Positions 17,981 through 35,064 are shown, counted from the first letter of the stretch. The stretch: DNA of 64,000 nt from Georgenia subflava (GCF_009193155.1 NZ_VUKD01000002.1:434001-498000); one strand, 5' to 3'. The notes: generated by a model not told the origin, from the sequence alone. Program-made: numbers and translations.

Positions 17981-19246
17981 GTGAGCGACATAGCACTCAA
18001 CATCGCCCTGGTCCTCGTCTTCGTCCTGGTCGGTGGGGTGTTCGCGGCGTCCGAGATCGCCCTCGTCTCGTTGCGGGACAGCCAGGTCCGCGCGCTGGCA
18101 GAACGTGGCGGGGCCGGCGCGCGGGTCGCTCGGCTCACCCACGACTCCAACCGGTTCCTCTCGTCCGTCCAGGTGGGCGTGACGCTCGCCGGCTTCTTCT
18201 CCGCGTCCTACGGCGCCGCCCAGATCGCACCGCAGCTCGCCCCGACCCTGCAGGCATGGGGTCTCGCCGCCGGTGCCGCGGGGACCATCGCGTTCATCGG
18301 CACGACGGTCGTCATCTCCTACCTCTCGCTGGTGTTCGGCGAGCTCGTCCCCAAGCGCCTGGCCATGCAGAGCGCGGAGAAGTTCGCCCTGCTGGTGGCG
18401 ACGCCGCTGGACTGGGTCGCCACGGTCATGCGTCCCGTGATCTGGCTGCTGGGCGCGTCCACCAACCTGGTGATGCGCCTGCTCGGGCGGGACCCGCACG
18501 CGCAGAAGGAGGAGATGGACGCCGAGGAGCTGCGGTCCATCGTCGTCGGGCACGAGTCGCTTGGCGTCGAGGAGCGTGACATGGTCGTGGACCTGCTGTC
18601 GGTGGGGGAGCGCACGGTGCAGGAGATCATGACCCCGCGCACCGAGGTCGAGTTCCTCGACGCCGACCTGGACGTCGCCGACGCGCGGGACCGGGTGATC
18701 CATCTCGAGCACTCCCGCTACCCCGTGTGCGGCGACGACAACGACGACGTGCTCGGCTTCATCCACATCCGGGACCTCATCCGTCCGCCGGCGCACGCCC
18801 GCACGGTGGGTGAGCTGGTGCGCGACATGCTCTACTTCCCCACGGGCAAGCCGGTGCTGTCGGCGCTGACCGAGATGCGCGCGGCGAACTCCCACCTGGC
18901 GCTCGTGGTCGACGAGTACGGCGGCACCGACGGGATCGTCTCCCTCGAGGACGTCGTTGAGGAGTTCGTCGGCGAGATCGAGGACGAGTACGACCAGTCT
19001 GAGCCCGCGGTGGTCACGGCCGGCGACGCCGGCGAGATCTCGGGTCTGCTCGGTCGGGCCGAGATCAGCAAGCTGCTCGGCAAGGAGCTGCCCGAAGGCC
19101 CCTACGACACGCTGGCCGGCTTCCTCATGGCCGAGCTCGGCCGGGTGCCTGTCGCGGGCGACGCGGTCACCTGGGACGACCTCGTGCTGACGGTGACCGC
19201 GCTGGACGGGTGCCGGGTGGACCGGGTGCGCGTCGGGCAGGCCTGA
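17981..19246 (+). CDS. CNNM/CorC-family membrane protein (hemolysin C-like)
   Basis: 421 residues: a DUF21/CNNM transmembrane domain (about 1-190; FAASEIALVSLRDSQ, GELVPKRLA), a pair of CBS domains (about 205-325; RTVQEIMTPRTEV and VVDEYGGTDGIVSLEDVVEE), and a CorC_HlyC C-terminal domain. Members are linked to Mg2+/Co2+ transport or resistance. Starts at 17963, 17975 and 17981 are possible; GTG 17981 gives the usual short N terminus (MSDIALNIA), and a GAGGAT -10-like element at 17959-17964 fits a short or absent leader. Monocistronic by context. Confidence 0.88.
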   Translation: MSDIALNIALVLVFVLVGGVFAASEIALVSLRDSQVRALAERGGAGARVARLTHDSNRFLSSVQVGVTLAGFFSASYGAAQIAPQLAPTLQAWGLAAGAAGTIAFIGTTVVISYLSLVFGELVPKRLAMQSAEKFALLVATPLDWVATVMRPVIWLLGASTNLVMRLLGRDPHAQKEEMDAEELRSIVVGHESLGVEERDMVVDLLSVGERTVQEIMTPRTEVEFLDADLDVADARDRVIHLEHSRYPVCGDDNDDVLGFIHIRDLIRPPAHARTVGELVRDMLYFPTGKPVLSALTEMRAANSHLALVVDEYGGTDGIVSLEDVVEEFVGEIEDEYDQSEPAVVTAGDAGEISGLLGRAEISKLLGKELPEGPYDTLAGFLMAELGRVPVAGDAVTWDDLVLTVTALDGCRVDRVRVGQA

Positions 19247-19344
19247 GCCGGTTACGAGCCTCCGAACGCCCAGCACACCCGACCGAAGTGTTCGTCGCGC
19301 TCAGCACAGGCCGACCGACGGGTTGACCGCCCGGCCCAAGCGGG

Positions 19345-19383
19345 CCGAAGGGTTTGTACCGGTAATCGGTACAAACCCTTCGG
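19345..19383. terminator. Perfect 17-bp inverted repeat, AT-containing
   Basis: Arms at 19345-19361 (CCGAAGGGTTTGTACCG) and 19367-19383 pair without mismatch around a 5-base loop. It lies about 100 bp after the CNNM gene and is one of the least GC-rich short stretches here. A terminator is the simplest reading, but the near palindrome GGTTTGTACCG...CGGTACAAACC could also be a protein site. Confidence 0.6.
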
Positions 19384-19384
19384 T

Positions 19385-19530
19385 CTGATGCCGGCTGCCG
19401 TTTCGGCCTGCGCCCGGCCGCCGTCTCGGGCTGCTGCCTGGCTGTCGCCGCGAGTGCCGGCTGCCGTCTCGGGCTGCTGCCTGGCTGTCGCCGCGGTCTG
19501 CGCCCGGCCGCCGTCTCGGGCTGATGCTGG
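19385..19530. repeat. Nested direct repeats upstream of icd
   Basis: A 36-bp block at 19418-19453 recurs at 19460-19495 with about one change. A CTGCGCCCGGCCGCCGTCTC block appears both before and after the pair. No gene is seen in the 402-bp gap 19247-19648 beyond this repeat, the hairpin at 19345 and the icd promoter. Confidence 0.8.
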
Positions 19531-19554
19531 CCGTCCTCCGCTTGCGGGCTCCCA

Positions 19555-19578
19555 AGATATCTCGACATCGAGTAATCT
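19555..19578 (+). promoter_or_regulatory. icd promoter with embedded TCA operator
   Basis: The inverted repeat CTCGACATCGAG (19561-19572) abuts the -10 TAATCT (19573-19578), so a bound protein would cover the promoter. The site extends outward as AGAT...ATCT, giving an imperfect 24-bp palindrome. Its core is the reverse complement of the sucC site, and its AGATATC end is shared with mdh. Confidence 0.65.
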
Positions 19579-19648
19579 TGCCGTGGCGCCGGAGCCCCGG
19601 CGCGCAGGACGAGGACGCCCCACCGGGCGGACAGGAGTGTGGCGCGAC

Positions 19649-22090
<2,442 letters not shown>

Positions 22091-22125
22091 GAGCGCCCCG
22101 GTCCCTCCTCGGGACCGGGGCGCTC
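22091..22125 (+). terminator. mdh terminator hairpin (15-bp stem)
   Basis: GAGCGCCCCGGTCCC (22091-22105) pairs perfectly with 22111-22125 around the loop TCCTC. It follows the duplicated mdh end directly. Confidence 0.8.
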
Positions 22126-22195
22126 GCACGTCTCGTCCGAGCTCTCCGCTCCCTGCACCGGTCCCCGCGAACGCGCTGCGCGGGGCCCTCGCAAA

Positions 22196-22228
22196 CCCTT
22201 GCTGAAATGCTTGCAAGGGCGTTAGCCT
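22196..22228 (+). promoter_or_regulatory. Amylopullulanase promoter with LacI-type operator
   Basis: -35 TTGCTG (22199-22204), 18-bp spacer, -10 TAGCCT (22223-22228). An inverted repeat CCCTTGC (22196-22202) N10 GCAAGGG (22213-22219), with the palindrome CTTGCAAG inside it, covers the -35 and spacer. This is the pattern of LacI-family maltose or starch regulators; no LacI gene is in the window. Confidence 0.6.
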
Positions 22229-22283
22229 CACCCGCAGAGCTGCGCGAAGGGGCTGCAGCCGGTACCCCGGGGAGTCAACGAAG

Positions 22284-28307
<6,024 letters not shown>

Positions 28308-28394
28308 GCCGAGACGGCGGGCACGGTCCGGTGCCGCCGGCGCGTTACCGTCCACACCGCCTGCGAGACGACTGGACGCCCGGCCTCATCAGCA

Positions 28395-28420
28395 GATGCC
28401 CGGCCGAAAGGCCGGGCATC
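28395..28420. terminator. Hairpin with GAAA tetraloop between convergent genes
   Basis: GATGCCCGGCC, loop GAAA, GGCCGGGCATC: a perfect 11-bp stem about 90 bp after the amylopullulanase stop and 22 bp before the end of the opposite gene. It could serve both strands. Confidence 0.8.
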
Positions 28421-28441
28421 CGTTCGTGCAAGCCGTATCTG

Positions 28442-29101
28442 TCAGGCGATGCCGACGTCCTCGAGGCACTCCTGGACCTCAGCCTGGCTACCGTCGGTCA
28501 TCTCGACGCAATCCTGGAACTCCGGCCCAAGGACGTTGGAGAGCAGCACGGAGCCGAAGATGGTCATCGCGATGCCGAGGAGGATCGCGAGCACGCCGAG
28601 GATGATGCCCGCGATCGACGTGCCGCGGTTGGTCGCCTCGCGGCGGGAGACCCGCCGCACCCCGATGGCACCGAGGATCACCGCGACGATGCCACCGACC
28701 ACACCGACGAGACCGATGAACGGGATCCAGGCGATCAGCAGCGAGATGATGCCGATGATCAGTGCCGCGACGCCCATGCCGTTGCGTGCCTGGACCGGCG
28801 GCTGGCCACCGCCGTAGTAGCCCGGACCGCCCTGGTATGCCGGGTCGTAGGAGGGCGTGCCGCCCTGGTAGCCCGGGCCGCCCTGGTAGGCAGGCGGACC
28901 GCTCTGGTACCCCGAGCCGCCCTGGTACCCGGAGTCACCCGGGTACCCGGAGCCGCCCTGGTACCCGGAGCCGCCCTCGTACGACGGCGGGCCGCCGGCC
29001 GTGCCGCCGTAGCCGGACTCGGACTGCCCGCCGCTCTCCGGAGGGCGGCCGTACGGGTCGTCGTCGGGGTTCTGTCGCGGGGGAGGCGGGTACGAGCTCA
29101 T
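28442..29101 (-). CDS. DUF4190-like membrane protein with Gly/Tyr/Pro repeat N terminus
   Basis: 219 residues. Residues 1-105 are a low-complexity, cytoplasmic-looking region of GYQGGSGYQ- and PPAYQGGPGY-type repeats. Two paired TM segments follow (about 108-150 and 163-190) with a short RRVSRREATNRG loop between, the arrangement of DUF4190 proteins, then a short acidic tail with two cysteines (DCVEM, ECLED). Function unknown; Tyr/Gly-rich tails of this type occur on actinobacterial envelope proteins. GGAGAC precedes the ATG. Confidence 0.75.
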   Translation of the reverse strand: MSSYPPPPRQNPDDDPYGRPPESGGQSESGYGGTAGGPPSYEGGSGYQGGSGYPGDSGYQGGSGYQSGPPAYQGGPGYQGGTPSYDPAYQGGPGYYGGGQPPVQARNGMGVAALIIGIISLLIAWIPFIGLVGVVGGIVAVILGAIGVRRVSRREATNRGTSIAGIILGVLAILLGIAMTIFGSVLLSNVLGPEFQDCVEMTDGSQAEVQECLEDVGIA

Positions 29102-29215
29102 GGCAGTTGTCTCCTCGGTTGTGGGATTCTCTGCCCTATCGTGGCACCCGCTGCCGCGGCCGGGCACGCGGGGCGCGCCGGGCGGGCGGCGCTGAGCCCT
29201 CGGCGGAGCCCGGCA

Positions 29216-30112
29216 TCAGCCCTTGACCGAGCCCGACATCAGCCCTCCCACGAAGTACTTGCCGAGGACGATGTACACGATCAGCGTCGGCAGCGAGGCG
29301 AAGAGCGCGCCCGCCATCGAGACACCGTAGTTCTGCAGGAGCGCGCCGTTGGCGAGGTTGTTCAGCGCCAGCGTCACGGGCCCGTTGGTCGGGCTGGAGA
29401 AGAAGACCGCGAAGAGGAAGTCGTTCCACGCCGAGGTGAACTGCCAGATCAGCACCACGACGAAGCTCGGGATCGAGATCGGCAGGACGACCGAGAGATA
29501 GGTCCGCAGCATGCCGGCGCCGTCCACCCGGGCGGCCTCGATGAGCTCCTTGGGCACGGACTCGTAGTAGTTGCGGAAGATCAGCGTGGTGATGGGGATG
29601 CCGTAGACCACGTGCAGGAGGATCAGCGTCGGGATCCCGTTGGGGATGCCGATGCCGAGCACGAGCTGGTTGAGCGGGATGATGACGGCCTGGTAGGGGA
29701 TGAACATCCCGAACAGGAGAAGAGTGAAGACGACGTTCGCGCCCTTGAAGCTCCACCGCGAGAGGACGAAGCCGTTCATCGAGCCCAGGAACGCGGATAT
29801 CAGCGCGGCCGGCACGACCATCTGCAGGGTCCGGAAGATCGACGGCGCGAGGGTGTCCCAGGCCGCCTGCCAGTTCTCGTAGGTCCACAGCGTCGGCAGC
29901 GACCACGCGCGGGCCGGGGCCGCGTCGCCCGGTCCCTTGAAGCTGGTGATGACCAGGACGTACACGGGGATCAGGACGAGCACGAGGGAGAGCAGGAGCA
30001 CGGCGTAGCGCAGGGTACGGCCCCAGGAGTAGCGCCCGGTGACCGGGCGGGAGCGGCGCGCGACGCCGTCGTCGAGGGTTCCGGGCGGTGCCGCGGTGGT
30101 GGTCGTGGTCAT
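29216..30112 (-). CDS. Sugar ABC transporter permease (MalG type)
   Basis: 298 residues, six TM segments, with the EAA loop ELIEAARVDGAGMLRTYLSV that contacts the ATPase. It forms the membrane channel with the permease encoded just upstream; the start ATG overlaps that gene's TGA (ATGA). No ATPase gene is in the operon, as is usual in actinobacteria where a shared MsiK-type ATPase serves many CUT1 importers. Confidence 0.93.
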   Translation of the reverse strand: MTTTTTAAPPGTLDDGVARRSRPVTGRYSWGRTLRYAVLLLSLVLVLIPVYVLVITSFKGPGDAAPARAWSLPTLWTYENWQAAWDTLAPSIFRTLQMVVPAALISAFLGSMNGFVLSRWSFKGANVVFTLLLFGMFIPYQAVIIPLNQLVLGIGIPNGIPTLILLHVVYGIPITTLIFRNYYESVPKELIEAARVDGAGMLRTYLSVVLPISIPSFVVVLIWQFTSAWNDFLFAVFFSSPTNGPVTLALNNLANGALLQNYGVSMAGALFASLPTLIVYIVLGKYFVGGLMSGSVKG

Positions 30113-31011
30113 CTGCCTCGGTCCTTCCGGGACGTGTGCACCAGGTAGGGCACCACGAGAACGGCGACGATGATCAGCAGGATCGCGCCGACGGCGGCCG
30201 CGTTGGCGTAGTCGAAGCTGGACTTGAACACGTACATGTCCACCGCGGGGACCTTGGTCTGGTAGTTGGCCGGGCTGGAGATCGACATGATGAGGTCGAA
30301 CGCCTTGAGCGACATGTGGCCGATGATGATCAGCGCCGACAGGGCGACCGGGGAGAGCTGCGGGAAGAGCACGTGGCGGTAGAGCTGCCACTCGCTGGCG
30401 CCGTCGATGCGGCCGGCCTCGCGCAGCTCGTCGGGGATGCCGCGGAAGCCGGCCAGGAACAGCGCCATGACGTACCCGGAGAGCTGCCAGATTGCCGGGA
30501 TGGCGATGGCCGCGATGCCCCAGGTGACGTTGTTCCACCAGGGGTTCTGCAGGAAGTCCAGACCGATCGTCTGGAACAGGCGGTTGAGTCCGAGGGCCCG
30601 CTCGCCCTGGTTGGAGTTCAGGAGCCAGCGCCACACGACGCCGGACGCGACGAACGAGACGGCCATCGGGAAGAGGTAGATGGACCGGAAGATCCCCTCG
30701 CCGCGCACCGGACGGTCGAGCAGCCACGCCCACAGGAAGCCGATGGCCATCGTGCCGACCAGGAAGACGGCGGTGTACAGCACCAGGTTCTTCAACGAGT
30801 GCTGGAAGTCCTCGGACCCGAGCAGGTCGAGGTAGTTCTGGAGGCCGACGAACGTCGTCGGTGCCCGGCCGGTGGCCTGGGCGATGCTGTGGTTGTCGGA
30901 GAACGAGGTGCTGAAGTTGACGGCGAGCAGGCCGTAGACGAACACGGCGATCAGCACGATGGAGGGAGCCAGGAGCAGCAGCGGCGGGCCCCAGCGCTTG
31001 ACGGTCTTCAC
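30109..31011 (-). CDS. Sugar ABC transporter permease (MalF type)
   Basis: 300 residues, six TM segments, EAA loop ELREAGRIDGASEWQLYRHV. GTG 31011 is chosen for GGAGCTC a few bases upstream and the fit of the first TM segment (VKTVKRWGPPLLLLAPS). It is separated from the binding-protein gene by 100 bp that hold a strong hairpin and is overlapped by the second permease. Confidence 0.93.
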   Translation of the reverse strand: MKTVKRWGPPLLLLAPSIVLIAVFVYGLLAVNFSTSFSDNHSIAQATGRAPTTFVGLQNYLDLLGSEDFQHSLKNLVLYTAVFLVGTMAIGFLWAWLLDRPVRGEGIFRSIYLFPMAVSFVASGVVWRWLLNSNQGERALGLNRLFQTIGLDFLQNPWWNNVTWGIAAIAIPAIWQLSGYVMALFLAGFRGIPDELREAGRIDGASEWQLYRHVLFPQLSPVALSALIIIGHMSLKAFDLIMSISSPANYQTKVPAVDMYVFKSSFDYANAAAVGAILLIIVAVLVVPYLVHTSRKDRGR

Positions 31012-31069
31012 TTCGAGCTCCGGAGGTGGCGGCGGATGGTCGGGCCGGCGCGGACAGGCGCGGCGGAGA

Positions 31070-31105
31070 GACGCGGTCCCGGTCGTGGGTGACCGGGACC
31101 GCGTC
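31070..31105 (-). terminator. Hairpin between binding-protein and permease genes
   Basis: GACGCGGTCCCGGTC (31070-31084) pairs perfectly over 15 bp with 31091-31105 around GTGGGT. Located just after the binding-protein stop, it probably reduces permease expression or protects the binding-protein mRNA end. Confidence 0.7.
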
Positions 31106-31111
31106 AGGAGC

Positions 31112-32401
31112 TCAGCTGCCGGCGGCGGCTGCCAGCTCCTCCTGGAACCCCGCCAGGTCCGAGGCGCCGGTGGTGAACTTGCTCGTGGCGTCGGACACGG
31201 CGTTGAGGACCGCGATGGGCGAGGCCGCCCCGTGCGCCAGCGACGGCACGATGGTGTCGTTCGCGTACGACTCGATCGCGCTCTGCTGGTACTCGGAGAA
31301 CTCGGCCGGGTCGGCGTCGGTGCGGGCCGGGATCGACCCCTTCGCCTTGTTGAACGCGACCTGGCCCTCGAGCGAGCCGACCGTGTCGAGCCACGCCTCC
31401 GCTCCCTCAGGGTTCGGGGCGCCGACCGGCAGGGTGAAGGAGTCGGCGAGGAAGCCGAACATCCCGTCGCTGCCCGGGACGGGGAACTCCACGAAGCCCG
31501 TCCCGCGCTCGACCTCCTGCTCCTCGAAGGAGGCCACGGCCCAGTCGCCCATGACGTTGTAGGCGGCGGTGCCGTCGATGACCATCTGCGTGGCCTCTGG
31601 CCAGTCCAGCCCGTCACGGTCGGTGTTGGTGAAGCCGATGAGCGTCTCGAAGTCCTCGAGCGCGGCGGTCACGTCCGCACCGGTCCAGTCGGTCTCCCCG
31701 GTCCACAGGCCGATGTACGCCTCGGCGCCGAGGTCGGCCATGAGCACCGTCTCGAGCAAGTGCACCTGGGTCCAGGTCATGCCGACCGACAGCGGGACGG
31801 CCCCGGTGGCCTCGACGGCCTCGAGGTCCGCCATCCACGCGTCGATGTCCGCGGGCGGCGAGGCCGGGTCGAGCCCCGCCTCCTCGAGGACCGTGGGGTT
31901 GGCCCACACCACGTTGGAGCGGTGGATGTTCGACGGCACCGAGTAGATGGCGTCGTCGACGGTGAGCAGGTCGATGAGGTCCTGCGGGAAGACGTCGGTG
32001 AGCCCGAACTCCTCGTACAGGTACGACACGTCCTCGATCTGCCCGGCGTCGATGTAGTCGGTCAGCTCCTCGCCGGCGTGCGCCTGGAACGTGTCCGGCG
32101 GGTCGCCCGCCTGCAGGCGGGTCTGCAGCAGGTCCTTCGCGGCAGAGCCGGCGCCACCGGCCACTGCGCCGTTGACGAACTCCACGTCGGGGTGCTGCTC
32201 GGCGAAGACCGCCTCGAGCGCCTCGAGGCCGGCCAGCTCTGAGCCCTGGGCCCACCAGGTGAACACCTCGACCTCGCCGCCGCCACCTCCGCCGCCGGTG
32301 GCGTCCGTGTCGCCACCGTCCTCGGTCCCGCCGCCGCCGCCGCACGCGGCGAGGACGAGACTGGCAGCCGCGATGCCGGCCACCGTCGCAATACGTCGCA
32401 T
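31112..32401 (-). CDS. Sugar-binding lipoprotein of an ABC importer
   Basis: 429 residues. Lipoprotein signal MRRIATVAGIAAASLVLAAC with the lipidated Cys at 20, a Gly-rich linker, then a type 1 extracellular solute-binding fold (FTWWAQGSELAGLEAL near the N terminus). It captures the sugar and delivers it to the permeases encoded downstream. AAGGAG precedes ATG 32401. The ROK regulator upstream on the same strand suggests the substrate is a simple sugar or derivative; the sequence does not say which. Confidence 0.92.
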   Translation of the reverse strand: MRRIATVAGIAAASLVLAACGGGGGTEDGGDTDATGGGGGGGEVEVFTWWAQGSELAGLEALEAVFAEQHPDVEFVNGAVAGGAGSAAKDLLQTRLQAGDPPDTFQAHAGEELTDYIDAGQIEDVSYLYEEFGLTDVFPQDLIDLLTVDDAIYSVPSNIHRSNVVWANPTVLEEAGLDPASPPADIDAWMADLEAVEATGAVPLSVGMTWTQVHLLETVLMADLGAEAYIGLWTGETDWTGADVTAALEDFETLIGFTNTDRDGLDWPEATQMVIDGTAAYNVMGDWAVASFEEQEVERGTGFVEFPVPGSDGMFGFLADSFTLPVGAPNPEGAEAWLDTVGSLEGQVAFNKAKGSIPARTDADPAEFSEYQQSAIESYANDTIVPSLAHGAASPIAVLNAVSDATSKFTTGASDLAGFQEELAAAAGS

Positions 32402-32511
32402 CAGAGTTCTCCTTCGAACACCTCGTTGCCCGGTGGCCGTGACACGCGTCCCGACCACAGCCGGTCATCCTTGGCCGGTCGGGTCCTTGCCGAGTGTGCG
32501 CTCCCACCGCC

Positions 32512-32535
32512 ATTTATGGAAGTCGCTGGATAAAT
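32512..32535 (-). promoter_or_regulatory. AT-rich inverted repeat, candidate ROK operator
   Basis: ATTTAT (32512-32517) and ATAAAT (32530-32535) flank a 12-bp GC-richer centre, an arrangement like NagC/Mlc-type ROK sites. It stands about 110 bp upstream of the binding-protein gene in otherwise very GC-rich DNA. Confidence 0.5.
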
Positions 32536-32623
32536 TCGTCGTCAAGTTGTGACCTGACGACGCGCAAGATACCGGTTCCTCAGGCGGCTCCGCCCGGTGC
32601 CGACCGGACTCGCTCAGACCCGC

Positions 32624-33865
32624 TCACCCGGTGGTTCGGACGGTCCGCTCGTGGCGCCCTGCCGCCGTGGCGGACGCGGGAAGACGGGGCTCGGGCGCGG
32701 TCTCCAGGGCGAGGGCGAGCGCGCCCAGAACCTCGGTGCGACCGCCCAGTGCCGTCGCCTCGACCCGTACGCGTCGGGATACCGAGGGGATGGCCGCGCG
32801 GTGCAGCGCCGCCCTGACGGCGTCGAGGAACGGCTCCCCGGCGGCGACCAGCGGTCCGCCGAGGACGACGAGCTCGGGGTCGACCAGGTTGCACAGCAGG
32901 GCGATCCCGCGGCCGAGATGCCGGCCGACGTCCTCCATCATCCGGCGGCAGACGGGGTCGCCCGCCCGTGCCGCGGTGAGGACCTGCTCGACCGTGAGGT
33001 CGGGGCCCAGGGCCGGCCGGAGCAGGTCCAGCACGGCCGGCACCGAGGTGACGGTCTCGAGGCAGCCACGGTTCCCGCACCGGCAGAGCGCGCCGTCCGG
33101 GACGAGCGGGGTGTGGCCGAGCTCGCCGGCGGTGCCACCGGCGCCGCGATGCAGCCGCCCGCCGAGGACCATGCCCGACCCGACGCCGGTCGAGACCTTG
33201 ACGTAGACGGCGTCGGAGACGCCTTGTGCAACGCCCCAGCGGGCCTCGGCGAGCATGCCCAGGTTCGCGTCGTTGTCCGCCGAGGCAGGTACCTCGAACC
33301 GCCGGCCGAGCGCGTGCGCCAGGTCGAAGCCGACCCAGCCGGACAGGATCGTGCCTGCCCCCACGGTGTGGCTGCTCCGCTCGACCGGCCCGGGCAGCCC
33401 GACGCCGATGCTCACCAGGTCGTCCCGGTGGCCGGTCTCGCTCAGCAGGGCATCGATCAGCGCGAGTGCGACGGGGGCGGTGTCGGCGCCGCTGTGACCG
33501 AGCGGCAGGCGTTCCTCCCGCTCGGCCACGACCTCGCCGTCGCGGGTGGCCAGCGCCGCGCTCAGGTGCGTGCGACCGACGTCGAGCCCGACGACGGTGC
33601 CGTGCGCCCGGAGCGACACGGTCCGCGCCGGCCGCCCGCGACCTCGCTCCACGCGTGCGTCCCACTCGTCCTCCCGGGCCACGCCGGCGCCGACGAGGTC
33701 GGCGACGAGGCTCGAGGCGGTGGTGGGTGAGATCGCGAGCCGACGGGCGATCTCGGCGCGCGAGAGCGGACCGTCGCCGAGCAGCTGGACGACAGCGCGC
33801 TGCTTACGTTCTCGTGCACGACCGCCCGACGGCGCGGCCGGGCTGGTGGCATCTGTGCGACTCAT
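32624..33865 (-). CDS. ROK-family transcriptional regulator
   Basis: 413 residues. N-terminal winged HTH (about 20-75; LSRAEIARRLAISPTTASSL) joined to a ROK sugar-kinase-like domain with the phosphate motif VGLDVGRTH and the zinc site GHTPLVPDGALCRCGNRGCLE. Proteins of this plan repress sugar uptake genes until an inducer binds. It precedes the ABC importer on the same strand, 222 bp away, and is its likely regulator. GAGG lies before ATG 33865. Confidence 0.92.
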   Translation of the reverse strand: MSRTDATSPAAPSGGRARERKQRAVVQLLGDGPLSRAEIARRLAISPTTASSLVADLVGAGVAREDEWDARVERGRGRPARTVSLRAHGTVVGLDVGRTHLSAALATRDGEVVAEREERLPLGHSGADTAPVALALIDALLSETGHRDDLVSIGVGLPGPVERSSHTVGAGTILSGWVGFDLAHALGRRFEVPASADNDANLGMLAEARWGVAQGVSDAVYVKVSTGVGSGMVLGGRLHRGAGGTAGELGHTPLVPDGALCRCGNRGCLETVTSVPAVLDLLRPALGPDLTVEQVLTAARAGDPVCRRMMEDVGRHLGRGIALLCNLVDPELVVLGGPLVAAGEPFLDAVRAALHRAAIPSVSRRVRVEATALGGRTEVLGALALALETAPEPRLPASATAAGRHERTVRTTG

Positions 33866-33894
33866 CCTGACCTCGTTCGTCCAGCAACGGATTA

Positions 33895-33907
33895 ATTGTG
33901 CACCAAT
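33895..33907 (-). promoter_or_regulatory. Candidate operator upstream of the ROK gene
   Basis: ATTGTGCACCAAT is nearly palindromic and sits with ATTAAT about 30 bp before the ROK start, another AT-rich island. It may be the autoregulatory site. Confidence 0.35.
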
Positions 33908-33996
33908 CGCACTCGGTTTGGACCGGGTTCGGGACGAATTGCGTCACGTCGTCCGAGTGTGTCGGCGCCAGGACCCGACTGCGGCGGGGACCCTGG

Positions 33997-34057
33997 GCAG
34001 GCGGCAGGCGGCAGGCGGCAGGCGGCAGGCGGCAGGCGGCAGGCGGCAGGCGGCAGG
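33997..34057. repeat. 7-bp microsatellite, about 8.7 copies
   Basis: GCAGGCG is repeated without error eight times, then a partial copy. It lies in the 338-bp gap between ROK and purU, which holds no recognisable gene apart from the possible ROK operator. Confidence 0.95.
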
Positions 34058-34203
34058 GCATCGTGTGCGCGGGTGAGCGGACAGGCGGGTGTCGGCGGTG
34101 TGCCCTCAGGGGACCCGAACCGGCCACACGGTGAACGGCGGCCATGAGACCGTCCGGGCGCGTGCGCCGTCGTGCAGCGGCGAGCAGGCGGACGGGCCCT
34201 GGG

Positions 34204-35064
34204 TCAGGGGAAGACGACCGTGCGCTGCCCGTCGACCAGCACCCTGTGCTCGGCGTGCCAGCGAACGGCCCGCGCCAGGACGCGCCGCTCGACGTCCTGG
34301 CCGCGCGCCACCATCTCGGCGACGTCGTCGGCGTGGGTGACGCGCTCGACGTCCTGCTCGATGATCGGGCCCTCGTCGAGGTCGGCGGTGACGTAGTGCG
34401 CCGTCGCACCGATGAGCTTCACCCCGCGGCCGTGGGCCTGGGCGTAGGGACGGGCGCCCTTGAAGCTGGGCAGGAACGAGTGGTGGATGTTGATGACGTT
34501 GCCCGCGAGCTCGGTGCAGACCGTGTCCGAGAGGATCTGCATGTACCGGGCGAGGACCACGAGCTCGACGTCGAGGTCCCGGACCAGGCCCAGCAGCTCG
34601 GCCTCGGCCGCGGGCTTGCTCTCCTGGGTCACGGGGATGTGGTGGAAGGGGACGCCGTAGAACTCGGCGAGCGGTTCGAGGTCCGGGTGGTTGGCGACGA
34701 CGCCGACCGGGTCGATCGGCAGCCGCTGCGAGCGCTGCCGGAAGAGCAGGTCGGACAGGCAGTGCGCGTCCTTGGACGCCATGATCAGCGTCCGGACCGG
34801 GCGCCCCACCTCGTCGAGGGCGAACTCCATGGCGAAGTCATGCGCGAGCGACGTCAGAGCGCCCTCCAGCTCGTGCCGGGGCGCGGCGGTCTCGACCTGG
34901 ACCCGCATGAAGAACAGTCCGGTCGAGGGGTCTCCGAACTGCTGGGACTCGGTGATGTTCCCGCCGTGCTCGGCCAGCACCCCCGAGACGGCGTGGACGA
35001 TCCCGGGGCGGTCCGGGCAGGAGAGGGCGAGGACCAGGTGCTGGGTCGGGGGCTCGGTGCTCAC
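34204..35064 (-). CDS. purU: Formyltetrahydrofolate deformylase
   Basis: 286 residues: an N-terminal ACT domain (about 5-85; LSCPDRPGIVHAVSG) and a C-terminal formyl-transferase fold (about 90-286) with VINIHHSFLPSFKGARPY and the catalytic Asp in TADLDEGPII. It hydrolyses 10-formyl-THF to formate and THF, balancing the one-carbon pool. I chose GTG 35064 because TACCCT lies exactly 7 nt upstream (35077-35072), a leaderless pattern. A longer frame upstream lacks family similarity. It is divergent from the GNAT gene and near glyA-folD. Confidence 0.95.
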   Translation of the reverse strand: MSTEPPTQHLVLALSCPDRPGIVHAVSGVLAEHGGNITESQQFGDPSTGLFFMRVQVETAAPRHELEGALTSLAHDFAMEFALDEVGRPVRTLIMASKDAHCLSDLLFRQRSQRLPIDPVGVVANHPDLEPLAEFYGVPFHHIPVTQESKPAAEAELLGLVRDLDVELVVLARYMQILSDTVCTELAGNVINIHHSFLPSFKGARPYAQAHGRGVKLIGATAHYVTADLDEGPIIEQDVERVTHADDVAEMVARGQDVERRVLARAVRWHAEHRVLVDGQRTVVFP

